Below, piece after piece: positions 1-8,730 of a DNA stretch of 27,057 bases (position 1 is its first letter; each line of letters begins with the position of its first letter). The notes beneath the pieces were generated by a model. The model was not told the DNA's origin. It saw only the letters and a program-made list of their open reading frames with translations, and ran no database searches. The position numbers and the translations under genes were made by a program. Source of the DNA: Lachnoclostridium sp. (GTDB taxonomy: Bacteria > Bacillota_A > Clostridia > Lachnospirales > Lachnospiraceae); assembly GCA_015057755.1 (NCBI GenBank), contig SVDR01000030.1, positions 1 through 27,057 on the forward strand. The letters run 5' to 3'.

Positions 1-1
1 G

Positions 2-1312
2 CTCCAGCTGATCGATATTATGATCGGTCCCAGATCAGCTCTGTTCACACCGTTTGCTAATCTCGGCTTGATCATCATTGATGAGGAGCATGAAGGAGCA
101 TACAAAAGTGAGATTTCTCCACGTTATCATGCAAGGGAAGTGGCAGAGATGCGGGCAAAGATGAATCATGCAAGTCTGGTTCTCGGTTCCGCAACTCCGT
201 CTATGGAAAGCTATTACAAGGCTTTAAACGGAGAATATCAATTGCTTCTGCTTCACAATCGTGCGAAGAAGGACAGTCAGCTTGCGAATGTCCATGTGGT
301 TGATCTGCGTGAAGAACTGGCGGAAGGAAACCGCTCGGTATTCAGCAGGAAGCTGGAAGGCTTGATGACGGAGCGATTGAAAAACGGCGAACAGATCATG
401 TTATTCATGAATCGGCGCGGATATGCAAATTTTGTATCCTGCCGGTCCTGCGGTGAGGCGATGCGGTGTCCGCACTGTGATGTAAGCCTGACATACCATC
501 GTGATGGCTCCATGAAGTGTCATTATTGTGGATATGAGACTAGACTTCCTAAGGTTTGTCCGGAATGCGGCTCACCGTTCATTGCACCGTTTGGAGCGGG
601 AACACAAAAGCTGGAGGAATTAACGAAAAAAACATTTCCGGATGCGAGAGTGCTTCGTATGGACGCGGATACAACTTCGAAGAAGGGTGCTCATGAGGAA
701 ATTCTGCAAGTATTTGCCGAGGGAGAAGCTGACATTTTGATCGGAACCCAGATGATCGTGAAAGGTCATGATTTTCCAAAGGTCACACTGGTTGGCATCA
801 TGGCAGCCGATCTTTCTCTGTACGCACCGGATTTTCGAAGCGGAGAGCGGACGTTTGAACTGCTGACTCAGGCGTCCGGACGCGCGGGAAGAAGTGAACT
901 TTCCGGAGATGTGGTGATCCAGACGTATGCTCCGGACCATTATGCGATCACTTCAGCAGCGGAGCAGGAGTATGAGCAGTTTTACAGGCAGGAATTTCTA
1001 TATCGCAAGATGATGGGATATCCGCCTGCAGTCGGAATTCTTGCGATCACACTGTCGTCAAAGCAGGAGACAGAGCTTTTACAGGTGGTAAATCTGTTTC
1101 ATAAGGAGACCATGAAAGCTTACGGGTTCGAAGATTTTACGATCATTGGTCCTGTAGACGCATCTCCTTACAAACTTAATGATATTTACAGAAAAATTTT
1201 ATATATAAAGCACGAAAACTATGATATACTATTAAAAGTCCGGAAGTATGCCCAGAATTTGGAAGATACCATGGATTGTTTTAAAAATATCAGTTTTCAA
1301 TACGATTTATAA
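2..1312 (+). CDS. priA: Primosomal replication-restart helicase PriA, C-terminal part (5' end outside window)
   Basis: PriA is the DEXH-box helicase that recognises stalled forks and reloads the replisome. The reading frame is open from base 2, and the first ATG (base 20) lies inside the helicase core, so the gene begins upstream; about 436 residues are present. Visible in order are the Walker B box DEEH, the GSATPS motif III, the PriA-specific zinc-binding insertion with CRSC, CPHC, CHYC and CPEC pairs (eight cysteines for two zinc ions), then GTQMIVKGHDF and QASGRAGR (helicase motifs V and VI). The N-terminal DNA-binding domain and Walker A motif must lie outside the window. The next gene, def, follows after 16 bases, as in the priA-def-fmt order of many Firmicutes. 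Identification is very secure. Confidence 0.97.
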   Translation, partial: LQLIDIMIGPRSALFTPFANLGLIIIDEEHEGAYKSEISPRYHAREVAEMRAKMNHASLVLGSATPSMESYYKALNGEYQLLLLHNRAKKDSQLANVHVVDLREELAEGNRSVFSRKLEGLMTERLKNGEQIMLFMNRRGYANFVSCRSCGEAMRCPHCDVSLTYHRDGSMKCHYCGYETRLPKVCPECGSPFIAPFGAGTQKLEELTKKTFPDARVLRMDADTTSKKGAHEEILQVFAEGEADILIGTQMIVKGHDFPKVTLVGIMAADLSLYAPDFRSGERTFELLTQASGRAGRSELSGDVVIQTYAPDHYAITSAAEQEYEQFYRQEFLYRKMMGYPPAVGILAITLSSKQETELLQVVNLFHKETMKAYGFEDFTIIGPVDASPYKLNDIYRKILYIKHENYDILLKVRKYAQNLEDTMDCFKNISFQYDL

Positions 1313-1328
1313 AGAGAGGGAACGAATT

Positions 1329-1814
1329 ATGGCTATCAGAGAAGTAAGAACCATCGGTGATGAAGTATTAGGAAAGATTTCCAAACCGGTAAAGGAAGTG
1401 AATGAGCGCACTCTTCAGATCATTGAAGATATGTTCGAGACTATGTACGAGACAGGCGGCGTTGGTATCGCAGCTCCGCAGGTTGGTATTTTAAAACGTA
1501 TCGTATGTATGGACGTTGGTGACGGCAATCAGTACTTAATGATCAACCCGGAGATCATTGAACTTTCCGGCGAGCAGACAGGTATGGAAGGCTGTTTAAG
1601 CGTACCGGGCAAACGCGGACAGGTTACAAGAGCGAACTATGCAAAAGTAAAAGCATTTAATGAAAATATGGAAGAGATCATCATCGAGGGCGAAGGTCTC
1701 CTTGCAAGATGTATCCAGCATGAGTGCGACCACTTAGACGGTATCCTCTATGTTTCCAAGGTTGAGGGTGAGCTGGTAGACAAAGAAGTTGAAGAGGACG
1801 AGGACGAAGAATAA
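1329..1814 (+). CDS. def: Peptide deformylase
   Basis: Removes the N-formyl group from nascent proteins, using a metal (usually Fe2+). The 161-residue product has all three family motifs: GVGIAAPQ (44-51), EGCLS (87-91, metal ligand Cys89) and QHECDH (130-135, ligands His131 and His135, catalytic Glu132). A longer in-frame reading starts at 1248, but the GAGAGGG ribosome site at about 1314-1320 and the canonical MAIRxV start point to 1329. The C-terminal tail is acidic (DKEVEEDEDEE), which is not part of the catalytic core. One base separates its stop from the fmt start, so the two formyl-cycle enzymes are probably translationally coupled. Confidence 0.97.
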   Translation: MAIREVRTIGDEVLGKISKPVKEVNERTLQIIEDMFETMYETGGVGIAAPQVGILKRIVCMDVGDGNQYLMINPEIIELSGEQTGMEGCLSVPGKRGQVTRANYAKVKAFNENMEEIIIEGEGLLARCIQHECDHLDGILYVSKVEGELVDKEVEEDEDEE

Positions 1815-1815
1815 T

Positions 1816-2742
1816 ATGAAGATCGTTTTTATGGGAACGCCGGATTTTGCGGTGTCCACGTTAGAATCTCTCGTTAAGGGAGGTCATGAGGTGATCGCGG
1901 CTGTGACTCAGCCGGATAAACCGAAGGGACGTGGAAAGGCCGTTCAGTTCACTCCGGTTAAAGAAAAAGCACTGGAATATGAGATTCCGGTATACCAGCC
2001 TGTAAAAGCGAGAGATCCTGAGTTTGTTGAGCTTTTACAGGAATTGAACCCGGACGTGATCGTGGTGGTTGCGTTCGGTCAGCTCCTTCCGAAGGCGATT
2101 CTGGATATCCCGAAGTACGGCTGCGTCAATGTGCATGCTTCCCTGCTTCCTAAGTACCGCGGTGCAGCTCCGATCCAGTGGGCTGTGATCGACGGCGAAG
2201 AGGTAAGCGGTGTAACGACTATGCTCATGGACGAAGGTCTCGATACAGGCGATATGCTGGAAAAAGCAGAGATCGTATTAGATAAAAAAGAAACAGGCGG
2301 AAGTCTGTTTGATAAACTGAGTGCTCTGGGAGGCGAATTGATTTTGTCTACTCTGGAGAAAATGGAGAATGGAACGATCACACGGACTCCGCAGGGAGAT
2401 TCGACCACTTCTTATGCAAAGATGCTGAAGAAAACCATGGGCGAGATCGACTGGTCTATGGAAGCGGTGAAGATCGAGCGCCTGATCCGTGGATTAAATC
2501 CGTGGCCGAGTGCATACACAAGTCTGAAGGGGAAGACTGTGAAAATCTGGTCTGCGGATGTGGTTGCAGGAGAGGTTTCCGGAAATCCGGGCCGTGTGAC
2601 TGTGACAAAAGACAGACTTCTGGTGGAGTGCGGAAAGGATTTCCTTTCTATTACAGAACTTCAGCTTGAGGGTAAGAAACGTATGGAGACTGCTGCATTC
2701 CTTCGCGGATTTACAGTAGAAGACCAGACGGTATTCGGTTGA
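1816..2742 (+). CDS. fmt: Methionyl-tRNA formyltransferase
   Basis: Formylates initiator Met-tRNA with 10-formyl-THF; deformylase, encoded just upstream, later removes the formyl group. The product is 308 residues, the normal size. It starts MKIVFMGTPDFA, shows the catalytic Asn105-x-His107 within NVHASLLPKYRG and Asp143 within GLDTGD, and has a C-terminal OB-like domain that binds tRNA. A start 27 bases earlier is possible in frame but would overlap def and spoil the conserved N-terminus. There is no separate strong ribosome site. The purine-rich codons of the def acidic tail (GAGGACGAGGACGAAGAA) lie just upstream and may serve, consistent with coupling across the 1-bp gap. Confidence 0.97.
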   Translation: MKIVFMGTPDFAVSTLESLVKGGHEVIAAVTQPDKPKGRGKAVQFTPVKEKALEYEIPVYQPVKARDPEFVELLQELNPDVIVVVAFGQLLPKAILDIPKYGCVNVHASLLPKYRGAAPIQWAVIDGEEVSGVTTMLMDEGLDTGDMLEKAEIVLDKKETGGSLFDKLSALGGELILSTLEKMENGTITRTPQGDSTTSYAKMLKKTMGEIDWSMEAVKIERLIRGLNPWPSAYTSLKGKTVKIWSADVVAGEVSGNPGRVTVTKDRLLVECGKDFLSITELQLEGKKRMETAAFLRGFTVEDQTVFG

Positions 2743-2790
2743 TAGTATGAAAAAGCCGTAAAAAAGGGTTAGCCGAAAGGAGAATTGCTT

Positions 2791-3531
2791 ATGTACGGTT
2801 ATGGAATGGGCTACGGTGGTTTGAGATACGGGTATGGCTACGGCTTTGATCCCACGATCATCTTAGTCCTCATTGGTGTTGTTATTTCTTTATGGGCACA
2901 AAGCCGTGTGACTTCCACCTACAACAAATACTCCAAGGTGAGAAGCCGTACCGGTATGACCGGTGCTGAGGCAGCGATGCGGCTGCTGCATTCACAGGGA
3001 ATCTATGATGTGACAGTGCGAAAAGTGGCAGGAAGCCTGACGGACCATTACGATCCGCGGACAAAAGTGGTCAACCTGTCTGAGTCTGTTTACGGCTCCA
3101 CATCCATTGCAGCACTTGGCGTTGCAGCTCATGAATGCGGCCATGCGATGCAGCACAATGAAGAATATGCACCGCTTCGATTACGGAGTGCACTGGTTCC
3201 GGTTGCAAACTTCGGTTCGAAGATTTCCTGGCCATTGATCTTATTTGGCCTGATGATCGGAGGACTTGGTTCTCCACTTTGTCAGATCGGTATCCTGATG
3301 TTCTCGCTGGCTGTTTTATTCCAGCTTGTAACACTTCCGGTCGAATTTAATGCTTCAAACAGAGCTGTCAGACTCCTGGATTCTCAGCGGATCTTATCGG
3401 GAGACGAAGTAAAAGGCACGAGAAGCGTGTTAAATGCAGCCGCATTGACGTATGTGGCAGCGGCGGCTTCTTCGATGCTGCAGCTTTTGAGATTAGTGAT
3501 CCTTTATGGAGGAAGAAGACGTGATGATTGA
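2791..3531 (+). CDS. YugP-type membrane zinc metallopeptidase (Zn_peptidase_2 family)
   Basis: A 246-residue membrane protein with HECGH at 114-118 in an AHECGHAMQH context, and Glu185 in a VEFNAS motif, the likely third zinc ligand. Hydrophobic segments lie at about 22-36, 147-164, 166-183 and 217-238, matching the YugP/DUF2268-like layout. Substrate and biological role are not established for the family. The GAAAGGAG ribosome site at 2775-2782 selects ATG 2791 over the TTG two codons earlier. The first 20 residues are unusually rich in Gly and Tyr (MYGYGMGYGGLRYGYGYG). It sits 48 bp after fmt and overlaps rsmB by 8 bp, an insertion relative to the B. subtilis fmt-rsmB order. Confidence 0.88.
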   Translation: MYGYGMGYGGLRYGYGYGFDPTIILVLIGVVISLWAQSRVTSTYNKYSKVRSRTGMTGAEAAMRLLHSQGIYDVTVRKVAGSLTDHYDPRTKVVNLSESVYGSTSIAALGVAAHECGHAMQHNEEYAPLRLRSALVPVANFGSKISWPLILFGLMIGGLGSPLCQIGILMFSLAVLFQLVTLPVEFNASNRAVRLLDSQRILSGDEVKGTRSVLNAAALTYVAAAASSMLQLLRLVILYGGRRRDD

Positions 3532-4849
3532 TACAAACAGCCGTGAAATTGTCCTGGATATCCTGATGGAAATTCTGGAAAAAGGAAATTTAAGCCATCT
3601 GGTTCTGAAACAGGCGCTGGAGAAATACCAGTATCTGGAGAAGCAGGACAGGGCTTTTATAACAAGAATCACAGAAGGTACTCTGGAATATCTGATTCAG
3701 ATCGATTCTGTGATCAACCGGTATTCCAAAGTCAAAGTAAATAAGATGAAACCTGTCATCCGCACGCTCCTTCGGATGTCGGTTTACCAGATCCTTTATA
3801 TGGAGCGCGTGCCGGATTCTGCTGTCTGCAATGAGGCGGTAAAACTGGCGAAAAAGAGAAAATTTCAGGGCCTGACCGGTTTTGTGAACGGTGTCCTTCG
3901 AAATATCTCAAGAGAAAAAGAACAGATGACATTTACATCTCCTGCGGAACGGTTTTCCATTCCGCAGTGGATGTTTGCCATGTGGGAAAAGGACTACGGA
4001 ACAGAGACTGCGGAAACCATCGCCGCCTCTTTTCTGGAAGATCGCCCTCTGACCGTCCGCTGCAATATCAGCCGTGCGTCAGTGGAGGAGATCATAAACA
4101 GTCTGGAAGCACAGGGCATCCACGCAGAGAAATCCACACTGTCTGAAACGATGCTCGCCATTCATGGATATGATTATTTAGAGACCGTGGAGGCATTTGC
4201 AGAAGGTCTTATCACGGTTCAGGACACCAGTTCTTCTCTGGTTGGTAAGATCGCCTCACCGGAAAAAGAGAACTTTGTTCTTGATGTCTGCAGTGCTCCG
4301 GGCGGAAAATCCATGCATGCAGCAGATCTGATGGCGGGAACCGGACTTGTGGAATCCAGAGATCTGACCGAATATAAGATCATGCTGGTGGAAGAAAATA
4401 TTGCAAGATGCGGCTTTACAAACATGCAGACCAAAGTTTGGGATGCGACGGAATTCGATCCGGAGATGGAAGGAAAAGCAGATATCGTGCTGGCAGATCT
4501 TCCGTGTTCCGGTCTTGGAATCATCGGTAAGAAGCCGGATATCAAAATGCGTCTGAAGGAAGAGGAGCTGGACGAGCTTGCAAAGCTCCAGAGAGAGATC
4601 CTTTCTGTTGTGTCCAGATATGTAAAACCGGGCGGTAAGCTGATCTACAGTACATGTACGATCAACAAAAAGGAAAATGAAGAAAACGCAGCCTGGATTT
4701 TGGAACATCTTCCATTTAAAAAGAAAAAAATCGCTTCCGTTCTTCCGGAAGTGTTAAAAAAAGACTGTGTAGAAAACCAGATTCAGTTACTGCCGGGTAT
4801 TCACCCGTGTGATGGTTTCTTTATCGCAGCATTTGAGCGAGAAGCATAG
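3524..4849 (+). CDS. rsmB: 16S rRNA (cytosine-967-C5)-methyltransferase RsmB
   Basis: SAM-dependent m5C methyltransferase acting on 16S rRNA C967 (E. coli numbering). The 441-residue protein has an N-terminal NusB-like RNA-binding domain (about 1-150) and a Rossmann methyltransferase domain with VLDVCSAPGGKS near 251-262. The two conserved cysteines are Cys328 in DLPCSGLG (motif IV) and the catalytic Cys378 in STCT (motif VI). GGAGG at 3508-3512 lies 11 bases before ATG 3524 and 8 before GTG 3521; an ATG at 3506 would leave the GGAGG inside the gene. The gene overlaps the protease gene by 8 bp and precedes rlmN, so two rRNA-modification genes are adjacent. Confidence 0.95.
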   Translation: MIDTNSREIVLDILMEILEKGNLSHLVLKQALEKYQYLEKQDRAFITRITEGTLEYLIQIDSVINRYSKVKVNKMKPVIRTLLRMSVYQILYMERVPDSAVCNEAVKLAKKRKFQGLTGFVNGVLRNISREKEQMTFTSPAERFSIPQWMFAMWEKDYGTETAETIAASFLEDRPLTVRCNISRASVEEIINSLEAQGIHAEKSTLSETMLAIHGYDYLETVEAFAEGLITVQDTSSSLVGKIASPEKENFVLDVCSAPGGKSMHAADLMAGTGLVESRDLTEYKIMLVEENIARCGFTNMQTKVWDATEFDPEMEGKADIVLADLPCSGLGIIGKKPDIKMRLKEEELDELAKLQREILSVVSRYVKPGGKLIYSTCTINKKENEENAAWILEHLPFKKKKIASVLPEVLKKDCVENQIQLLPGIHPCDGFFIAAFEREA

Positions 4850-4859
4850 GAATAAATAT

Positions 4860-5909
4860 ATGGAAAAAAAAGATATTAAATCAATGAATCTTGCGGAGCT
4901 TACGGAGTTTGTAAAGGAACTTGGAGAAAAGCCGTTCCGTGCAAAACAGCTGTATCAGTGGATGCATCAGAAACTGGCAGCTTCCTACGATGAGATGACG
5001 AATCTTTCCAAAGGATTCCGTGAGACATTAAAAGAACATACCGATTATACCTCGCATCAGATCGTGCAGATGTATGAATCGGAAATTGACGGAACAAGAA
5101 AATATTTATTTGGTCTGCAGGACGGAAACATTATTGAGAGTGTTTTGATGCGCTATAAGCACGGAAATTCGGTATGTATTTCCTCTCAGGTCGGCTGTCG
5201 TATGGGATGCAGATTCTGTGCTTCCACACTGGACGGTCTCACAAGAAACTTGACTGCAGGAGAGATGCTTGATCAGATATATCGTATTCAGCATTCCACA
5301 GGAGAGCGTGTTTCCAATATCGTGATCATGGGAAGCGGTGAGCCGATGGATAACTATGACAATGTGGTGAAATTCCTTCACCTGATCAGCGATGAAAATG
5401 GTCTCAATATCAGCCAGAGAAACATTACGGTTTCCACATGCGGAATTGTTCCGGGAATTAAAAAATTTGCAGAAGAGGGATTATCGGTTACGCTTGCATT
5501 GTCTCTTCATGCACCAAACGATGAAGTAAGAAAGACATTAATGCCGATCGCCTATAAATATTCTCTGTCGGAGATCCTTCCTGCATGCAGGGAATATTTT
5601 GAAAAAACAGGCAGAAGGCTGACATTTGAATACAGCCTTGTTCAGGGAGTCAATGACAATCTGGATGAAGCAAAAAAACTGGCAGATCTGATCAAGGATA
5701 TGCATGGTCATGTGAATCTGATCCCGGTCAATCCGATCAAAGAACGTGATTACAAACAGTCCAATCGGGAAGCTATTGAACAGTTTAAGGGATATTTAGA
5801 GAAAAAGGGCATCAATGTTACTGTTCGAAGAGAAATGGGACGTGACATTGGCGGTGCCTGCGGACAGCTGAGAAAGAGCTACTTAAAGAAGGAGGAGGAA
5901 GAGGCATGA
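4860..5909 (+). CDS. rlmN: Dual-specificity 23S rRNA/tRNA adenine-C2 methyltransferase RlmN
   Basis: Radical-SAM enzyme that makes m2A at 23S rRNA A2503 and, in characterised members, at tRNA position 37. The 349-residue protein carries the CxxxCxxC iron-sulfur motif (Cys113, Cys117, Cys120 in CRMGCRFC), the SAM-binding GSGEPMDN segment, and a C-terminal methyl-carrier-type Cys334 in GGACGQL. The MEKKDIKSMNLAEL start at 4860, with AGGA about 8 bases upstream, is preferred over ATG 4809, which would overlap rsmB by 41 bp. Its stop overlaps the prpC start as ATGA, indicating coupling. Nothing suggests Cfr rather than RlmN: it is in the conserved rsmB-rlmN-prpC position. Confidence 0.96.
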   Translation: MEKKDIKSMNLAELTEFVKELGEKPFRAKQLYQWMHQKLAASYDEMTNLSKGFRETLKEHTDYTSHQIVQMYESEIDGTRKYLFGLQDGNIIESVLMRYKHGNSVCISSQVGCRMGCRFCASTLDGLTRNLTAGEMLDQIYRIQHSTGERVSNIVIMGSGEPMDNYDNVVKFLHLISDENGLNISQRNITVSTCGIVPGIKKFAEEGLSVTLALSLHAPNDEVRKTLMPIAYKYSLSEILPACREYFEKTGRRLTFEYSLVQGVNDNLDEAKKLADLIKDMHGHVNLIPVNPIKERDYKQSNREAIEQFKGYLEKKGINVTVRREMGRDIGGACGQLRKSYLKKEEEEA

Positions 5910-6646
5910 TTTCATTTGCACGTACAGATGTAGGACGCGCCAGAAAGATCAATCAGGACAGTGTGTTTGCATCGTCTGAGCCGATCGGTGTTCTTCCGAA
6001 TCTGTTTATTGTTGCGGACGGTATGGGCGGTCATAAAGCTGGAGATTTTGCATCCCGCTATGCGGTTAAAGAACTGGTACAGATGGCAGAGTATTCGAAG
6101 ATCAAAGATCCGGTCCTGTTCCTTCGGATCGCGATCGAGGAAGTAAACAGCATGCTGTTTGAGGAGGCTGCCAATAATCCGGATTTAGACGGAATGGGTA
6201 CCACCATGGTTGCAGCCGTGATCGTAGACAATACCCTTTACGTGGCAAACGTTGGTGACAGCCGTCTTTACTTATTAAGAGATAATCTGGAGCAGGTCAC
6301 AAGAGATCATTCCCTTGTGGAAGAGATGGTAGCGCTTGGAAAGATCGAGCGCGGAAGTGAAGCTTATCGCAGCCAGAAAAATGTGATCACACGTGCAGTC
6401 GGTATTCTTCCGACGGTTGACGTCGATATGTTTGATATTCCGCTGCAGGAATGTGATTACATTCTGATGTGCTCCGACGGTCTGACTAATATGGTAAGTG
6501 ACGAGGAAATCAGCAAGATCCTGAAGACAACCGATCTTTTAGAAGAGCAGACGGACAATCTGATCCGGAAAGCGAATGAAAACGGAGGACTGGATAACAT
6601 TGCAGTTGTCCTGGTTGAGCCTCAGATAAGTGAGGTGATCGTATGA
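5906..6646 (+). CDS. prpC: PP2C-type Ser/Thr protein phosphatase PrpC
   Basis: Mn/Mg-dependent phosphatase that reverses phosphorylation by the adjacent PrkC kinase. The 246-residue product is a single cytosolic PP2C domain with the metal-binding signatures ADGMGGHKAGD (37-47), VGDSRLYLLRD, CSDGLTNMV and GGLDNIAVV, plus the early RxxNQDS motif (Asp18). It overlaps rlmN by 4 bp and prkC by 4 bp (ATGA junctions), so all three should be made from one message at related levels. The spacing and the phosphatase-then-kinase order match the classic Firmicutes prpC-prkC pair. Confidence 0.96.
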   Translation: MISFARTDVGRARKINQDSVFASSEPIGVLPNLFIVADGMGGHKAGDFASRYAVKELVQMAEYSKIKDPVLFLRIAIEEVNSMLFEEAANNPDLDGMGTTMVAAVIVDNTLYVANVGDSRLYLLRDNLEQVTRDHSLVEEMVALGKIERGSEAYRSQKNVITRAVGILPTVDVDMFDIPLQECDYILMCSDGLTNMVSDEEISKILKTTDLLEEQTDNLIRKANENGGLDNIAVVLVEPQISEVIV

Positions 6647-8727
6647 TGTTAGCGCCAGGTATTATGCTGCAGGACCGTTATGAGATCTTAGAACAGATCG
6701 GTTCCGGCGGTATGTCTGAAGTTTATAAGGCAAAGTGCCACAAGCTGAACCGTCTGGTCGGAATTAAGGTATTAAAAGCGGAATTTACTTCCGATGCCGG
6801 TTTTGTAAGTAAATTTAAGATGGAAGCCCAGGCGGCTGCCGGAATGTCTCATCCGAATATTGTAAATATCTACGATGTTGTGGATGAGGGTGATTTGCAC
6901 TGTATCGTGATGGAGCTGGTTGAGGGCATTACATTAAAGAGTTATATTAATAAAAAAGGACACCTTGGAGTCAAAGAGTCCATCGGAATCGCGATTCAGG
7001 TTGCACAGGGAATCGAAGCTGCTCATGATCAGCACATCATTCACCGTGATATCAAACCTCAGAATATGCTGATCTCCAAAGACGGAAAGGTGAAAGTTGC
7101 GGATTTCGGTATCGCGAGAGCCGTTTCTTCCCAGACGATGAATTCTACCGTTGTCGGTTCGGTTCACTATGTGTCTCCGGAACAGGCAAGGGGCGGTTTT
7201 GTTGATGCCAGAACGGATATTTATTCTCTCGGTATTACCATGTTTGAGATGCTGACGGGAAAGGTTCCGTTTGAAGGAGATAATACGGTAACAGTTGCAC
7301 TGGCACATTTAGAAGAGCCGATCGTGCTTCCGAGTATGTTAAACCCGGAGATTCCTCCGGCTGTTGAGCAGATCATTTTAAAATGTACGGAGAAAAAGCC
7401 GGAAAACCGTTATGCATCGATCAGCGATCTGATCAGTGATCTTAGAAAAGCACTGATCAATCCGGAAGATATCTCCATCGGAGCTGCAGTTGCTCCGGAA
7501 CTGTCCTCGGATACGATCATGATCAGCAAAAAAGAAATGGATGTGATCACATCCAGAGCCGAAAAGGCGGATGTGAAGCAGCATAAGAAGATCAAAGAAG
7601 AATTATATGAAGAAGATGTGGAAGAAGATGAGTCTTCCACACATCTTGAAAAACTTCTGACTGCGTTCGGTGTAGTTGCTGCGATCGTGGTTGTTGCGGT
7701 CGTAGTGGTCGTGTTCTCCAAACTGGGTGGATTATTTAAAGAAAACAATCCGCTTGGAAGCAGCGGACAGATCACGGTTGAAGCAAACAGCGATGAGATC
7801 AGCCAGAAGGAAGTCCGTATGCCAAAGCTGGTTGGCAATACACAGGAAGAGGCGGAGAGTAAACTTGCGGAGCTGGATCTCAAGATGAAAGTTATCCTTG
7901 AAAACAGCGACGAAATTGCCAAGGGAACGATCATTTCCCAGGAAAATGCTCCGGATTCTGTGGTACCGAGATATTCCAGCGTGATCGTAACCGTGAGCGG
8001 CGGTTCGGATAAAGTGGAATTAGAAGGTCTTGGATTGACTCAGATGACACTTGATACGGCTGTGCGCCTTCTGGAAGGAAAAGGACTGAAAGCGACTGTT
8101 GTGGAAGAAAACCATGAAGAAGCCGTGGTTGGTTCGATCCTTCGATATGAGCCGCTTGACAAGGCATCTCTTGGTGATACGGTGACACTTTATGTCAGCA
8201 AGGGACCGGAGGTTCAGGCGGTTGCAGTGCCGAAACTGGAAGGACAGTCTTCCGACTGGGCAGTACAGCTGCTGACAAATTCCGGACTTGTTGTCGGTTC
8301 CGTAACGGAAGAACATCATGATACGGTTCCGGTCGGATGTGTCATCAGTCAGGCGATTGCTGCAGGAGAAGAGATTGAGATCGGAACGGTCGTAGACTTC
8401 GTGGTCAGCAAGGGACCGGAGCCGCCGGAGACACAGTATTTGGCTTCTCTGGAAGCAAGCTATCCGCTCCGTGTTTCATATGGACCGGGTGCTCCGTCTG
8501 CAGAAATTCAGATCGTGATCCGCTTGAAGCAGAATGTAAACGGAGAGATCAAATATACACAATTAACAGAACCGAAGACTTATTCCACAGATACGATGCT
8601 GGATATTCGTTTTACGAAGATCCGCGGTGCTGACGGAGTTTCCACAGGTGAAGTTGAGATTGTTGACATGACAAACAATCTTGTACTGAATACTTATACG
8701 ATTAACTTTTTTGAGATTGAAGTATAA
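6643..8727 (+). CDS. prkC: PASTA-domain Ser/Thr protein kinase PrkC (Stk)
   Basis: Transmembrane kinase that senses muropeptides or lipid II through extracellular PASTA repeats, and in spore-formers is linked to cell-wall homeostasis and germination. Residues 1-275 form the kinase: glycine loop GSGGMSEV (20-27), Lys42, HRDIKPQN (134-141, catalytic Asp136), DFG (154-156), and SPEQARG. A charged juxtamembrane stretch (295-337) leads to one membrane helix at about 338-358. Three PASTA repeats follow (about 391-454, 455-522, 526-592). The last ~100 residues (595-694) are an extra, probably beta-rich domain beyond the PASTA array. It overlaps prpC by 4 bp and lies 3 bp before rsgA. Confidence 0.96.
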   Translation: MMLAPGIMLQDRYEILEQIGSGGMSEVYKAKCHKLNRLVGIKVLKAEFTSDAGFVSKFKMEAQAAAGMSHPNIVNIYDVVDEGDLHCIVMELVEGITLKSYINKKGHLGVKESIGIAIQVAQGIEAAHDQHIIHRDIKPQNMLISKDGKVKVADFGIARAVSSQTMNSTVVGSVHYVSPEQARGGFVDARTDIYSLGITMFEMLTGKVPFEGDNTVTVALAHLEEPIVLPSMLNPEIPPAVEQIILKCTEKKPENRYASISDLISDLRKALINPEDISIGAAVAPELSSDTIMISKKEMDVITSRAEKADVKQHKKIKEELYEEDVEEDESSTHLEKLLTAFGVVAAIVVVAVVVVVFSKLGGLFKENNPLGSSGQITVEANSDEISQKEVRMPKLVGNTQEEAESKLAELDLKMKVILENSDEIAKGTIISQENAPDSVVPRYSSVIVTVSGGSDKVELEGLGLTQMTLDTAVRLLEGKGLKATVVEENHEEAVVGSILRYEPLDKASLGDTVTLYVSKGPEVQAVAVPKLEGQSSDWAVQLLTNSGLVVGSVTEEHHDTVPVGCVISQAIAAGEEIEIGTVVDFVVSKGPEPPETQYLASLEASYPLRVSYGPGAPSAEIQIVIRLKQNVNGEIKYTQLTEPKTYSTDTMLDIRFTKIRGADGVSTGEVEIVDMTNNLVLNTYTINFFEIEV

Positions 8728-8730
8728 ACT

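Noticed and set aside
1222..1230. Extended -10 promoter (TGATATACT) for def inside priA
   Set aside because: No -35 box at the right spacing; the match is likely a chance result of AT-rich codons.
2754..2800. 7-bp helix (AGCCGTA with TACGGTT) around the YugP-like gene start
   Set aside because: Short, with a G-U pair and a 33-base loop; expected by chance, unlike the 13- and 15-bp helices at thiN and at the 46-residue gene.
7410..7934. 174-residue Ser-rich open frame on the - strand inside prkC
   Set aside because: It is antisense to the charged juxtamembrane and membrane region of PrkC, whose repetitive codons give a Ser/Thr-rich shadow.
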